64,000 nt of DNA from Phocaeicola faecicola (GCF_013618865.1 NZ_JABSOE010000008.1:28674-92673), one strand, 5' to 3'. Shown: positions 39,263-48,283, counted from the first letter of the stretch. Made by a program: numbers and translations. Notes: a model not told the origin generated them from the letters alone.

Positions 39263-40447
39263 ATGAAATATCTTACATTAATCCTAAGTTATCTGTTGAT
39301 TACGGCCGGGCTTTACGCCAATGCACCGGTCAGAAGCGGAGCCGAACAACTGGACAAGTGGCTTCCGCTGGTAGAAGGAAAACGCATCGCACTGGTTGCC
39401 AACCAGACTTCTCTCTGCGGAAAGGCCCATTTACTGGATACCCTGGTTGCCTTGAAGCGCGCACCGGCTATGCTGATGGCACCCGAACACGGGTTCCGCG
39501 GGAAAATGGATGCCGGAGCCACCATCAAAGACGGAAAGGACTTCCGGACCGGCATTCCGGTAGTCTCGCTATACGGGAAAAACAAGAAACCGACACCGGC
39601 ACAGCTGCAGTCGGTAGACGCTATTGTGTTCGACCTGCAGGATGTGGGAGTGCGGTTCTATACCTACATCAGCACCTTATATTATGTGATGCAGGCCTGC
39701 GCGGAAAACGGGAAGCCGCTGATTGTGCTCGACCGTCCCAATCCCTGCGACTACGTTGACGGTCCGGTACTCGACCTGAAATTCAAGAGTTTTGTGGGAA
39801 TGCTGCCCATACCGATACTCCACGGCTGTACGCTGGGAGAGATTGCCCTCATGATCAACGGTGAAGGGTGGCTGGGCTGCCGGAAGCCCTGTCCGCTGAC
39901 TGTCATACGGACAGAAGGATGGCAACACGGCATGCCGTATGTACTGCCCGTAAAACCGTCGCCCAACCTGCCTACTCCTCAGGCCATTGCCCTGTATCCT
40001 TCTCTCTGCCTGTTCGAAGCGACTTCAGTCAGTGTCGGAAGAGGAACTTACTTCCCGTTCCAGGTCATCGGCTCTCCCCTGCTCCCCTCCGGAAAGTTCC
40101 CTTTCAGTTTCACTCCCAAGTCCATCAGCGGCTTCGACACCCGTCCCTTGCATAAGGATCAGGTATGCTATGGAGTGGATCTCCGGAAGGCAAAAGCCCC
40201 CGAAGGATTCTCACTGAAGTATTTCCTCGACATGTACCGGAGCTTCAAGGCTATGGGAAAAGAACATGCATTTCTGACCCGTCCGCAATGGATGGACCTG
40301 CTGATGGGAACCCGCCAGGTGCGGCTGGATGTACTGCAGGGAAAGGAAGAAGCGGCCATCCGGGCCGCCTGGGAGAAGGCTCTGAAGGCTTACCGGAAAA
40401 TGCGGACCCGCTATCTGCTATATGAGGATTATCCGGAGAATAACTAA
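39263..40447 (+). CDS. DUF1343 / NamZ-type exo-beta-N-acetylmuramidase
   Basis: The 394-residue exported protein starts at MKYLTLILSYLLITAGLYANA, a signal peptide; a longer frame upstream overlaps the divergent HD gene and is not used. The DUF1343 body shows LVEGKRIALVANQTSL near 37, MLMAPEHGFRGKMDAGATIKDGKD near 75, IVFDLQDVGVRFYTYISTL near 120, LDRPNPCDY near 155 and PNLPTPQAIALYPSLCLFEATSVSVGRGT near 235. Members of this family (B. subtilis NamZ, GH171) release MurNAc from the ends of peptidoglycan fragments, so cell-wall recycling is the likely role. Confidence 0.88.
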   Translation: MKYLTLILSYLLITAGLYANAPVRSGAEQLDKWLPLVEGKRIALVANQTSLCGKAHLLDTLVALKRAPAMLMAPEHGFRGKMDAGATIKDGKDFRTGIPVVSLYGKNKKPTPAQLQSVDAIVFDLQDVGVRFYTYISTLYYVMQACAENGKPLIVLDRPNPCDYVDGPVLDLKFKSFVGMLPIPILHGCTLGEIALMINGEGWLGCRKPCPLTVIRTEGWQHGMPYVLPVKPSPNLPTPQAIALYPSLCLFEATSVSVGRGTYFPFQVIGSPLLPSGKFPFSFTPKSISGFDTRPLHKDQVCYGVDLRKAKAPEGFSLKYFLDMYRSFKAMGKEHAFLTRPQWMDLLMGTRQVRLDVLQGKEEAAIRAAWEKALKAYRKMRTRYLLYEDYPENN

Positions 40448-40470
40448 TCGGACATGCCTGCTGCCACAAT

Positions 40471-40523
40471 AAAAAACCGCCCGCGCCAATGAATCTTCCG
40501 GTTCACAGCGCGGGCGGTTTTTA
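40471..40523. terminator. terminator between NamZ-like gene and ffh
   Basis: AAAAACCGCCCGCGC pairs with GCGCGGGCGGTTTTT around a 21-base loop; a strong, symmetric hairpin between convergent genes. Confidence 0.9.
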
Positions 40524-40609
40524 TCTCTACTTATCTCTACTTGCCCCAAGCCTCCTTACCTTCCCGAGCGTCCGGTAAAAGACAAAAGACAAGAATCATT
40601 TTTCTTCAA

Positions 40610-41935
40610 TTATTTTTTCTTCATTTTCTGCATCATTCCGGCCATCTTGCTGCCCGTAACCATCTTCATCATCTTACGGGTCTGGTCGAACTGCTTCAGC
40701 AGACGGTTGACTTCCTGAATGTTTGTACCACTACCCTTGGCAATTCGTGTACGGCGTGAACCGTTCAGGATTTCAGGATGTGTACGTTCTTCCGGAGTCA
40801 TGGAGTAGATAATGGCCTCAATGCTCTTGAAGGCATTGTCATCGATATCGATATCCTTGATGGCCTTTCCTACACCCGGAATCATGGAAGCCAGTTCTTT
40901 CAGGTTACCCATCTTCTTGATCTGATGGATCTGAGTAAGGAAGTCGTTGAAATCGAACTGGTTTTTCTGAATCTTCTTCTGCAAGCGTTTGGCTTCAGCC
41001 TCATCATACTGTTCCTGAGCACGTTCTACCAATGAAACGATATCACCCATACCCAAGATACGGTCGGCCATACGTGCCGGGTGGAACTGATCGACTGCAT
41101 CCAGTTTTTCACCGGTTCCGACAAACTTGATAGGCTTGTTGACTACCGTACGGATAGACAGGGCAGCACCACCACGTGTATCACCGTCCAGCTTGGTCAA
41201 TACCACTCCGTTGAAGTCCAGACGTTCGTTGAACTCACGTGCAGTATTTACGGCATCCTGTCCGGTCATGGCGTCTACCACAAACAGGGTTTCATCCGGG
41301 TTGATGGCTTTCTTGATGGCCTCAATCTCATTCATCATCTGCTCATCGATTGCCAGACGACCGGCGGTATCGACGATTACCAGGTCATATCCTTTGGCCT
41401 TGGCTTCCTGAATGGCATTCAAGGCAATCTGTACCGGGTCCTTGCTGTCGAGTTCGCAATATACCGGAACCTCTACCTGCTGGCCCAATACTTTCAACTG
41501 CTCGATGGCAGCCGGACGGTATACGTCGCAGGCAACCAGCAACGGCTTGCGGTTTTTCTTTGTTTTCAGCATTCTGGCCAGTTTACCCGAGAAGGTTGTC
41601 TTACCCGAACCCTGAAGTCCCGACATCAAAATCACTGCCGGACGGTTCTTCAACTCGATTTCGGCTGTCTCACCTCCCATCAGTTTGGTCAGCTCGTCAT
41701 GAACGATCTTCACCATCAGCTGGCTAGGCTTCACAGCGGTCAGCACGTTCTGTCCCAGGGCTTTTTCCTTTACGGTATCTGTAAAGTTCTTCGCCACCTT
41801 ATAGTTTACGTCGGCATCCAACAGGGCACGACGAACATCTTTCAAAGTCTCAGCAACATTGATTTCGGTGATTTTTCCCTCACCTTTCAATATTTTAAAC
41901 GACCGCTCAAGTCTTTCACTTAAATTATCGAACAT
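40610..41935 (-). CDS. ffh: signal recognition particle GTPase Ffh
   Basis: The 441-residue protein is the SRP54 homologue that binds signal peptides and 4.5S RNA and brings ribosomes to FtsY. The N domain (about 1-85) is followed by the G domain with GLQGSGKTTFSGKLA (G1, near 107), CDVYRPAAIEQL, VDTAGRLAIDEQMM (G3, near 190), TKLDGDTRGGAAL (G4, near 247) and GTGEKLDAVDQFHPARMADRILGMGD (closing loop). The M domain is Met-rich at the end (MMKMVTGSKMAGMMQKMKKK), matching the signal-peptide groove. A TAATTTTG box precedes it. Confidence 0.97.
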   Translation of the reverse strand: MFDNLSERLERSFKILKGEGKITEINVAETLKDVRRALLDADVNYKVAKNFTDTVKEKALGQNVLTAVKPSQLMVKIVHDELTKLMGGETAEIELKNRPAVILMSGLQGSGKTTFSGKLARMLKTKKNRKPLLVACDVYRPAAIEQLKVLGQQVEVPVYCELDSKDPVQIALNAIQEAKAKGYDLVIVDTAGRLAIDEQMMNEIEAIKKAINPDETLFVVDAMTGQDAVNTAREFNERLDFNGVVLTKLDGDTRGGAALSIRTVVNKPIKFVGTGEKLDAVDQFHPARMADRILGMGDIVSLVERAQEQYDEAEAKRLQKKIQKNQFDFNDFLTQIHQIKKMGNLKELASMIPGVGKAIKDIDIDDNAFKSIEAIIYSMTPEERTHPEILNGSRRTRIAKGSGTNIQEVNRLLKQFDQTRKMMKMVTGSKMAGMMQKMKKK

Positions 41936-41976
41936 ATCTTTAGTTTTTTCTTAATTTCCTATTTTACAACGAGGTG

Positions 41977-41984
41977 CAAAATTA
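41977..41984 (-). promoter_or_regulatory. -7 box before ffh
   Basis: TAATTTTG on the minus strand, about 42 bases before the ffh ATG, with TTTG 18 bases upstream. Confidence 0.45.
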
Positions 41985-42001
41985 CAAAAAAATCGGTAGC
42001 T

Positions 42002-43324
42002 TCAAATTTTTTTATTCTGCCATTTTGCTTTTTTCAGATAAAACAGACTGGCTCCCAACATTAAGGCGTAATAAATCAGCTCCGTAGTAAAGCAAATATC
42101 GACCGGAGCCCGCAGCATCATACCGACGACTATAATGTAAAGAGCATAGAACAGCTGGACAAATATCTCCAGTACCAGGGCAGCCTGTGTATTGCCGGTT
42201 CCGGAAATTCCGTTGAAGTATACGTTGGCAAACGAAGCGATGACCATAGAGGCGCATACCACATACAGGGCCGACATCGACTCGCTGATCAGAGAGGCAT
42301 CGTTCGAGTAAACCGAAAGAATGACATCGGGGAAAGCCACGCACAAGCCTATGCAGACCACCATGATCAGGAAGGAGAAGCGGGCTATCTTATGCAACAG
42401 TCCCAGTACCATCGAGACTCCTCCGGAACCAATCAGGTTGCTGACAAGCGTATTGGCTGTGGTTGCCAGTGCCTGCACCGGAATCAGCAAGACGACATAC
42501 ACGCTACGCACAATATTGGCAATCGCCAGCTGACGCTGACCGAGGCGTTCGAGGGCCATGAAAAAGACAAACCAGATTGCCATCGACAGGAAATACTGGA
42601 CCATGGTAAAGCATGAGATATGCAGGATGCGTCCCACCAGTTCCCAGTCGAAAGAAGTCAGCCGGTTCAGCCCGTACTTCTTCCGGTCCACCTTATAATA
42701 AGTATAGAGGAAGAAGAACAGAGTGGACGACGCCTCCGCAATGACCGAAGCCAGTGCCGCTCCGCGTATTCCCATTTCCGGGAATCCCCATTCACCAAAG
42801 ATCAAGACATAATCCAGGAAGACATTGACGATGGCCATGACCACGGCATTCAGCGTCAGTACCTTGGTACGGGTGATTCCGATGTACAAGGCACGGAACA
42901 TGACATTGACAAAGGAAAAGAGGAATCCCCACATTCGCCAGGTAAAAAACTCATAAGTGGCATCGTAGATGGTATCCGAGGAAATCAATGCCCGGATCAG
43001 CGGAGCCGCCATAAAGTACATGCCCCCCAGAATCAGCACGGCCATTCCCAAGCTGAAAATGGTGCCCTGCCACATAATCGGTCCCACCGAATGAAAATTA
43101 CCCTCTCCGTTTCTTCTTGCCATCAGAATCTGAGAACCGACACTGAAGCCGAAGGCCACGGTATATACACAGATATACAGCAGTCCCCCCATGGCAGCAG
43201 CCCCCAAAGCGACTTCACCGACATGGCCCAGGAAAGCCGTATCGGTCACATTAATCACATTCTGTGCAAGCAAACCTAAAAATATCGGATAGGTAACCTT
43301 CCATATTTCCTTATTGGTATACAT
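42002..43324 (-). CDS. MATE-family multidrug/Na+ antiporter
   Basis: The 440-residue protein has 12 predicted membrane segments in two MatE halves. The first half opens with WKVTYPIFLGLLAQNVINVTDTAFLGHVG, the typical MATE segment with the Asn-Val-Asp-Thr-x-Phe-Leu-Gly pattern near 22-35, and the second shows FTMVQYFLSMAIWFVFFMALERLG near 240-260. It should export cationic drugs or metabolites in exchange for Na+ or H+; substrates are unknown. The promoter lies about 160 bases upstream, leaving a long leader. Confidence 0.9.
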   Translation of the reverse strand: MYTNKEIWKVTYPIFLGLLAQNVINVTDTAFLGHVGEVALGAAAMGGLLYICVYTVAFGFSVGSQILMARRNGEGNFHSVGPIMWQGTIFSLGMAVLILGGMYFMAAPLIRALISSDTIYDATYEFFTWRMWGFLFSFVNVMFRALYIGITRTKVLTLNAVVMAIVNVFLDYVLIFGEWGFPEMGIRGAALASVIAEASSTLFFFLYTYYKVDRKKYGLNRLTSFDWELVGRILHISCFTMVQYFLSMAIWFVFFMALERLGQRQLAIANIVRSVYVVLLIPVQALATTANTLVSNLIGSGGVSMVLGLLHKIARFSFLIMVVCIGLCVAFPDVILSVYSNDASLISESMSALYVVCASMVIASFANVYFNGISGTGNTQAALVLEIFVQLFYALYIIVVGMMLRAPVDICFTTELIYYALMLGASLFYLKKAKWQNKKI

Positions 43325-43492
43325 ATAAACTGATGATATAATAAGTTAAACTTAAATGATGGCTGCCCCAACTACAACCGCAGATGAATCACAGTACATT
43401 TGTACACTGCCTGCTCTCCACCCTCTCCCGTCCGCCAACGGCTTCCGGACTTAATTATATAATAAAAAGTAATGATTTTCCTAAAGACTGCA

Positions 43493-43523
43493 CAAAGATA
43501 CGCTTTTTATACATTTCGCCCAA
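43493..43523 (-). promoter_or_regulatory. promoter of the MATE gene
   Basis: On the minus strand TTG (43523-43521), a 20-base spacer and TATCTTTG (43500-43493) match the consensus. The start codon lies about 160 bases further on. Confidence 0.6.
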
Positions 43524-43661
43524 AATTCCTCAAAAAGAAAAGACGGTGATATCGCCCGTAAAAAGCCTTCCACAAGGCCTCCCCAGCACACATTTCAATC
43601 AAATTAGTTTCAATATAAACAATTTCATTTTAAATAAAAAACCAAATAAATCACACATATA

Positions 43662-43693
43662 TTTGTTAGTTGTGCCATTTTAGCCTATCTTTG
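43662..43693 (+). promoter_or_regulatory. promoter of the FadL-like gene
   Basis: TTTG at 43662-43665, a 20-base spacer and TATCTTTG at 43686-43693, 28 bases before the ATG. The 397-base gap between the MATE and FadL-like genes otherwise shows nothing but AT-rich sequence. Confidence 0.65.
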
Positions 43694-43721
43694 CAGCCAA
43701 AATTACCAATAAAACTAAAGA

Positions 43722-45065
43722 ATGAAGAAATTTATCCTCATCGGTGCAGCGACACTGATTGTTTCAAACACAACTTTTGCCGGAGATTATCTTACCAATA
43801 CCAACCAGCATGCAGCCTTTCTGCGTATGGTAGCACGAGGAGCTTCCATCGACGTAGACGGTGTATACAGCAACCCTGCCGGACTGGCCTTTCTGGAAAA
43901 AGACGGTTTTCATCTGTCACTGACCGGACAGAGCGCCTATCAGACCCGTGAGATAGCTGCGACTTCTCCACTCTGGACAATGGACGGTAAAACAAGTACC
44001 CAGAATTTCAAGGGAACAGCCTCTGCTCCCATCATTCCTTCTTTCCACGGAGCCTACAAGAAAGACAACTGGGTGGTTTCTGCCGGATTTGCAATTACCG
44101 GAGGAGGAGGAAAGGCTTCTTTCAGCAACGGTCTGCCCATGTTCAATGCCCTGACCATCGGAGGTATCCACTCAAATGCTGACCTAGAAGGTGTCTTCGG
44201 AAAACCGGTGACTCCTGATATGTATCATATCAATACAGCCATGGACGGAAAACAGTACATCTACGGATTGCAACTGGGAGTGAGCTATAAAGTCAATGAC
44301 TGGTTGAGCGTATATGCCGGAGGACGTATGAACTACGTACAGAGCGGATATGAAGGATACCTGAAAGCACAGTTGAAAGACGAATTCGGCGGAAAGGCTC
44401 TGATGAACCTGGCACTCGACTGCGAACAGACCGGATGGGGAGTTACTCCAATTATCGGAGCCGATGTAAAACTGGGAAAATGGAACCTGGCTGCCAAATA
44501 TGAATTCAAGACCAATCTGAACATCGAAAACAAGACCAACACCCTGGAAGCTCCGGGCGTTCCGGAAGCGGTTCTGAAACCTTATGCCGACGGAGAACAG
44601 ACCCCCAGCGACATTCCTGCCTTCCTGAGTGTGGCTGCAGGATACGAAATCCTTCCTACCCTGCGTGCTTCGGTTGAATATCACTTCTTCGATGACAAGA
44701 AGGCCGGCATGCTGAACGACCGCCAGAAGACACTGTCACACGGCACACACGAATACCTGGCAGGTATCGAATGGGACGTGATTGACCTGCTCACCATAAG
44801 TGGAGGTTTCCAGAAAACCAATTACGGACTTAGCGACAGCTTCCAGACCGATACCAGCTTCTACTGCAGCTCATACTCACTGGGCTTCGGCGCACGTATT
44901 CACTTCTCAGAAGCATTGAACATGGATATCGCATATTTCTGGACCAACTATGACGATTATACAAAGAACGAAGACGCTTATTACAGTCTTCCCAACATAA
45001 AGGGAAGCAATGTGTACTCACGTACCAATAAAGTATTCGGCGTCAGTCTGAACTATAATTTCTAA
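43722..45065 (+). CDS. FadL/OmpP1-family outer-membrane protein
   Basis: The 447-residue protein has a signal peptide (MKKFILIGAATLIVSNTTFA) and then GDYLTNTNQHAAFLRMVARGASIDVDGVYSNPAGLAFL, the FadL-type N-terminal hatch with the conserved Asn-Pro-Ala-Gly. The rest alternates beta strands (YGLQLGVSYKVNDWLSVYAGGRMNYV, KWNLAAKYEFKTNL, YSLGFGARIHFSEALNMDIAYFW) and ends in Phe, as outer-membrane barrels do. FadL proteins take up hydrophobic compounds such as long-chain fatty acids; the Bacteroidetes members are mostly uncharacterised. Confidence 0.85.
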   Translation: MKKFILIGAATLIVSNTTFAGDYLTNTNQHAAFLRMVARGASIDVDGVYSNPAGLAFLEKDGFHLSLTGQSAYQTREIAATSPLWTMDGKTSTQNFKGTASAPIIPSFHGAYKKDNWVVSAGFAITGGGGKASFSNGLPMFNALTIGGIHSNADLEGVFGKPVTPDMYHINTAMDGKQYIYGLQLGVSYKVNDWLSVYAGGRMNYVQSGYEGYLKAQLKDEFGGKALMNLALDCEQTGWGVTPIIGADVKLGKWNLAAKYEFKTNLNIENKTNTLEAPGVPEAVLKPYADGEQTPSDIPAFLSVAAGYEILPTLRASVEYHFFDDKKAGMLNDRQKTLSHGTHEYLAGIEWDVIDLLTISGGFQKTNYGLSDSFQTDTSFYCSSYSLGFGARIHFSEALNMDIAYFWTNYDDYTKNEDAYYSLPNIKGSNVYSRTNKVFGVSLNYNF

Positions 45066-45116
45066 ATATACCTGAAAACAACCTTTACCTTAAAAAACAC
45101 AAACACAATCTAATCG

Positions 45117-45171
45117 GAGCATGCTTGTTTCCTGCCGGTCTAATCCGCAGGATAACAAGCATGCTCTTTTT
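45117..45171 (+). terminator. terminator after the FadL-like gene
   Basis: GAGCATGCTTGTT and CCTGC (45117-45135) pair with GCAGG and AACAAGCATGCTC (45147-45165), followed by TTTTT. Confidence 0.88.
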
Positions 45172-45277
45172 ATATCGGTATCCGATTCTTTTTCACCCAC
45201 TTATAAAACAGAATTGTCGGTAATCATTGTATTACCATGTAGAAATTTCATATGACAAAAGATTAAAATCTTATACC

Positions 45278-45285
45278 TAAATTTG
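45278..45285 (+). promoter_or_regulatory. -7 box before the cysteine-rich small protein
   Basis: TAAATTTG, 57 bases before the ATG at 45343. No TTG at standard spacing. Confidence 0.35.
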
Positions 45286-45342
45286 TTTAAAGAAAAAATA
45301 AACAATTTAAAAGCACATTTTATTAACCTTAATTCTTCTGCC

Positions 45343-45681
45343 ATGAAAAAATTTCTTATTCTACTCAGTCTAGCTCTTTTTTCAATAATGATTTGGGCAA
45401 CTTCTGAAAGAACAGATACTTATCAGCTTTCCTCCAACAATCGGGCACCTCATGTAGAAACATACGAAGGCCAAGCCCATAAATGTCATTGTGGAGGTAC
45501 CCTTACCTGGAGTGCAAAATGTTTCTCATACAAACAAAAATGTAGCGTATGCAAAGGAAAGGGAAAAGTGAAAAGCGGATCGTATACCGCTACATGCACA
45601 ATGTGCAAAGGAAAAGGATGGTATTGGAATTATAAATCCGGCTACATCTGCAAAAAATGTGGTGCAAAATATTCAGACTAA
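45343..45681 (+). CDS. small exported protein with CxxCxGxG (DnaJ-type) zinc-finger repeats
   Basis: The 112-residue protein starts at MKKFLILLSLALFSIMIWA, a signal peptide; an upstream TTG frame overlaps the promoter box. The C-terminal half is cysteine-rich: CHCGG (near 48), CSVCKGKG (near 67), CTMCKGKG (near 85) and CKKCG (near 104). Two CxxCxGxG units of this kind form the zinc-binding hairpin in DnaJ. A zinc finger on an exported protein is unusual. It lies in an AT-rich stretch, 76 bases before another exported protein. Function unknown. Confidence 0.75.
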   Translation: MKKFLILLSLALFSIMIWATSERTDTYQLSSNNRAPHVETYEGQAHKCHCGGTLTWSAKCFSYKQKCSVCKGKGKVKSGSYTATCTMCKGKGWYWNYKSGYICKKCGAKYSD

Positions 45682-45757
45682 ATCTGGAACAAATACTAAA
45701 GTGCCGTACGTCCTTTAATATTTTCTATTATTCTTATCCGTATCATAAAAAACAACT

Positions 45758-46651
45758 ATGAAACGTTATTTATTTCTCATCACCTTGATAATGATTGGGA
45801 ATACCTTATTTGCCCAAGACATTATAAACATATTTTATCTTGGAGAGAAAATTTGTGGCCCTGTACTCATCAAAACCGGAATAGGAGATTTCTATGTAGA
45901 AAACGGAACACAGATAAACGGGAATTTAACCCATCTAGAAGCCTGGGACTGCAATGGAAATAAAATCATCGATACCACACCCGATAAAAGAGAGATAAGA
46001 ACAAACGGTCCTACTACCCGAATCTACCGGTTTGAGTATCTTTATCCTTCATCTAACAATTCGCAAGAAAACACATACTCAGAAAACAATTATAATGAAT
46101 ATCAACCAGAGCCTTCAGTACAGCAAAAAGCTGTAGAAACCACTTTAGGAGTGGCACAACATTTTGGAAACAGTGCCATCGGTCTTTCTGGAATCTCGGC
46201 AGACGGCTATCCCAACTTTCAAGTGGCAGCAGGACTGTCACGCACATATGGAGAGTTTGCCCGCTTAAAGGTCCATATAGGAGGTGCAGGTGGTTTTGTT
46301 CTATACGGTGGAGTTGGAAAAGACTGGATATTCAACGGAGAAAATAAAGACAAGCTCTCATGGCACGCTGCCATTGGATATTTCATGGCTTTGGGTTATG
46401 ACACGAACCAAGACCTGACCCTCGGTATCTGTTACGCAGAAACTCCCGTTATCAAAGGAGGAACTCTGAATTTAGATCTCACTTACAGTTATTTCTTCGG
46501 AGACAAGATGCGGTTCGGAGTATTCGGCGGAGGAGCCATCGGAGTCGGAAATGTAAAAGAAGTAATGGAATCAACCGAATCCGAAAAATTCCCAGGGAAG
46601 ATTGTCTGGGATCTTCATTTAGGAATTGCATTTAAATTATGGCAACAATAA
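45758..46651 (+). CDS. exported protein of unknown function with a beta-barrel-like C-terminal half
   Basis: The 297-residue protein has a signal peptide ending at TLFAQ. Residues 20-105 form a compact beta-rich part (IINIFYLGEKICGPVLIKTGIGDFYVENG) and residues 105-130 a polar Asn/Ser/Glu/Pro linker. From about 145 on, glycine-rich alternating strands (YPNFQVAAGLSRTYGEFARLKVHIGGAGGFVLYGGVG, RFGVFGGGAIGVGN) end in LHLGIAFKLWQQ, resembling a small outer-membrane barrel. No named family is recognised. It follows the zinc-finger protein on the same strand in an AT-rich island-like stretch next to the mobile element. Confidence 0.7.
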   Translation: MKRYLFLITLIMIGNTLFAQDIINIFYLGEKICGPVLIKTGIGDFYVENGTQINGNLTHLEAWDCNGNKIIDTTPDKREIRTNGPTTRIYRFEYLYPSSNNSQENTYSENNYNEYQPEPSVQQKAVETTLGVAQHFGNSAIGLSGISADGYPNFQVAAGLSRTYGEFARLKVHIGGAGGFVLYGGVGKDWIFNGENKDKLSWHAAIGYFMALGYDTNQDLTLGICYAETPVIKGGTLNLDLTYSYFFGDKMRFGVFGGGAIGVGNVKEVMESTESEKFPGKIVWDLHLGIAFKLWQQ

Positions 46652-46729
46652 CCTATAAAAACAATAACACATATAGCACTAATACATATTCATTCTTTTT
46701 CATTTTTTGCTAATATCTTTTCATAATTC

Positions 46730-46823
46730 GGGGAAATCAACCACCACTAATCAACACGGAGTATTAACATGCAAGTTGTACCGACCGAGCCAATAAATCC
46801 TAAAGCAACAGGTTGATTTCCCC
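46730..46823. repeat. perfect 13-bp inverted repeat with a 68-base interior
   Basis: GGGGAAATCAACC at 46730-46742 is the exact reverse complement of GGTTGATTTCCCC at 46811-46823. The interior has no clear promoter. Confidence 0.75.
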
Positions 46824-46884
46824 ACACTCTCCCCTCTTTCCCATCAAATACAATCTGCAATTTAAGTCCTTTAATTGTAGGCAT
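46747..46884 (-). pseudogene. short coding remnant, C-terminal part of an unknown protein
   Basis: On the minus strand a frame from the ATG at 46884 reads MPTIKGLKLQIVFDGKEG and ends in LILRVD before a TAG at 46747. The frame stays open for about 15 more codons upstream to a TAA, still with protein-like composition. The hydrophilic-hydrophobic pattern looks like the end of a beta-rich domain, but no start, promoter or family is evident. It may be the left-over of a disrupted gene. Confidence 0.3.
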
Positions 46885-47259
46885 TTTTTCACATAAACCA
46901 TCCCCAATTATACCGACAAGCTCTTCAATTTATTGGCTTATCTTTACAAAAGTTAAAAAAATAAGTTCCGCCAGATTATATCATCTGCCGTTTTTTTATA
47001 TATTTGTTGTAATCTGAAGTATCTTATTTGATTATCAACGTTTTGTAGAAAACTCGCATGAGAACGGGCAACGGATAAGAAAATTCCAAGCTGTTTAGAA
47101 TCACTATATTCCTCATGCTTTCAAATAACTCTTTTTCTTGATGCAAAGGTAGCATTTTTTTCGTGATTGCCGGTAATTTTCAGGCATAAAATATCACGGT
47201 CATTTCAAGAAACATATACAGAGGACATGACAGCCATACCGTAGCCGAATCCCCGTAAC

Positions 47260-47405
47260 TCACAGGCAAAGGTAACCCGTGTCCTGTTCGTACAAGCAAG
47301 GTCAAGCCCTCCGGGTGTCGTGGAAAAATCATCCTCGCCCAGAGGGCTTGCGGTATTTTTCCCGCCAACCTTGCATGTACGGGACACGACCTTTTATGGC
47401 CTGTA
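47260..47405 (+). ncRNA. structured repeat element, copy A
   Basis: Nested helices: P1 ACAGGC (47262-47267) with GCCTGT (47399-47404); P2 CGTGTCC (47278-47284) with GGACACG (47382-47388); P3 GTAC and GCAAGGT (47290-47302) with ACCTTGC and GTAC (47368-47380); P4 hairpin GCCC-TCC-GGGT (47306-47316); P5 GGAAAAAT (47322-47329) with ATTTTTCC (47355-47362). P5 is capped by GCCC-AGA-GGGC and contains the conserved core CATCCTCGCC. A hairpin TCCGGC/GCCGGA (47417-47436) lies between it and the ATG at 47456. Confidence 0.8.
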
Positions 47406-47455
47406 GTTACGGGAACTCCGGCCCCGAAAAGCCGGATCACTAAAAATAAATTGTT

Positions 47456-48283
47456 ATGTCACAGCAGGTAACAAAAGAAAAGTACAGTATCGAAACACTC
47501 AGAGAGCGGAATGTTTCATACGACCACCAGCATTGGCTGACACAGAAAGATGTGGATATGGCCAACAATTATGTTGAACTCATTGAGCGGACACGCTCCG
47601 AAATTACACCTCAAATCGGCGACAGGCTGGTATATGTAACCGAACACGGGGATTATTACGGAAACGCCCTTATTGACAGCAGGAGTGCAAAAGAAGGATA
47701 TCTTTCCGTATGCGAACAGCCGTATGTGCCTTTCGTGTGGGAAGAGGACGGCAATATCCGTCTGAGTGTCAGCGGAGGCGCATTCCATTCCGTGAATCCG
47801 GAGGAACTGAAATTCCTGAAATGGACGGAAGGGGTGTTCAAGGACTGGGGGCATTGCGGTGCTTGCGCCAACGGTTCGGTGTCATTTCTGGCTAAGGTAC
47901 CGTTATGGTTTTATGCCGAACCCAATCCCAGGTATGGAGATTTCACGACCGAGACCTACCGGAAGTTCTACCTACACAAAAGGGAGGAATCGGAAAACGG
48001 CAATCTCTATCAAGGCTTTGACATCGCTTTTCGGGACGAAGCCGAGTTCCGGCAGTTCCTGAAGGACTACGAAGGAACGGTGTTCAAGGGAAATTGGGAT
48101 AATCAAATCGTGTTATGGTGTTTCCGTCGGGAATATGTGTTCTTACCTTCCGCCGAATGGGAAACGTTTAATGCCCCGATCGAAACGAGGAGGCTCAACT
48201 TCCATCCCGAGCAGGTCAAGATAGTCAAGGACATGGAAAAGCACATCACTTATTTCTACCGGATTAAACCGGATAATTTTTAA
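47456..48283 (+). CDS. DUF4121-like accessory protein of conjugative elements
   Basis: The 275-residue soluble protein starts MSQQVTKEKYSIETLRERN. It has no signal peptide or membrane segment and is rich in aromatic residues. Segments such as VSYDHQHWLTQKDVDMANNYVELIE, a GDRLVYVTEHGDYYGNALID beta-hairpin-like part and a CGACANGSVSFLAKVPLWFYAEPNP core resemble the DUF4121 proteins of Bacteroides conjugative transposons. Its function is unknown. It is the first gene after structured element copy A and the first of the accessory block; DUF4942 follows 18 bases later. Confidence 0.75.
   Translation: MSQQVTKEKYSIETLRERNVSYDHQHWLTQKDVDMANNYVELIERTRSEITPQIGDRLVYVTEHGDYYGNALIDSRSAKEGYLSVCEQPYVPFVWEEDGNIRLSVSGGAFHSVNPEELKFLKWTEGVFKDWGHCGACANGSVSFLAKVPLWFYAEPNPRYGDFTTETYRKFYLHKREESENGNLYQGFDIAFRDEAEFRQFLKDYEGTVFKGNWDNQIVLWCFRREYVFLPSAEWETFNAPIETRRLNFHPEQVKIVKDMEKHITYFYRIKPDNF

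Larger units (their letters stand above)
46652..47259. other. AT-rich junction region before the mobile element
   Basis: About 600 bases with no intact gene. It holds a short minus-strand coding remnant (46747-46884), a perfect 13-bp inverted repeat, a plus-strand TATATTTG box at 46999-47006, and GCAAAGGTAG at 47146-47155, which differs in one base from the reverse complement of the CTnDOT-type core GTANNTTTGC. The end of the conjugative element probably lies here, but I cannot fix it to the base. Confidence 0.5.
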
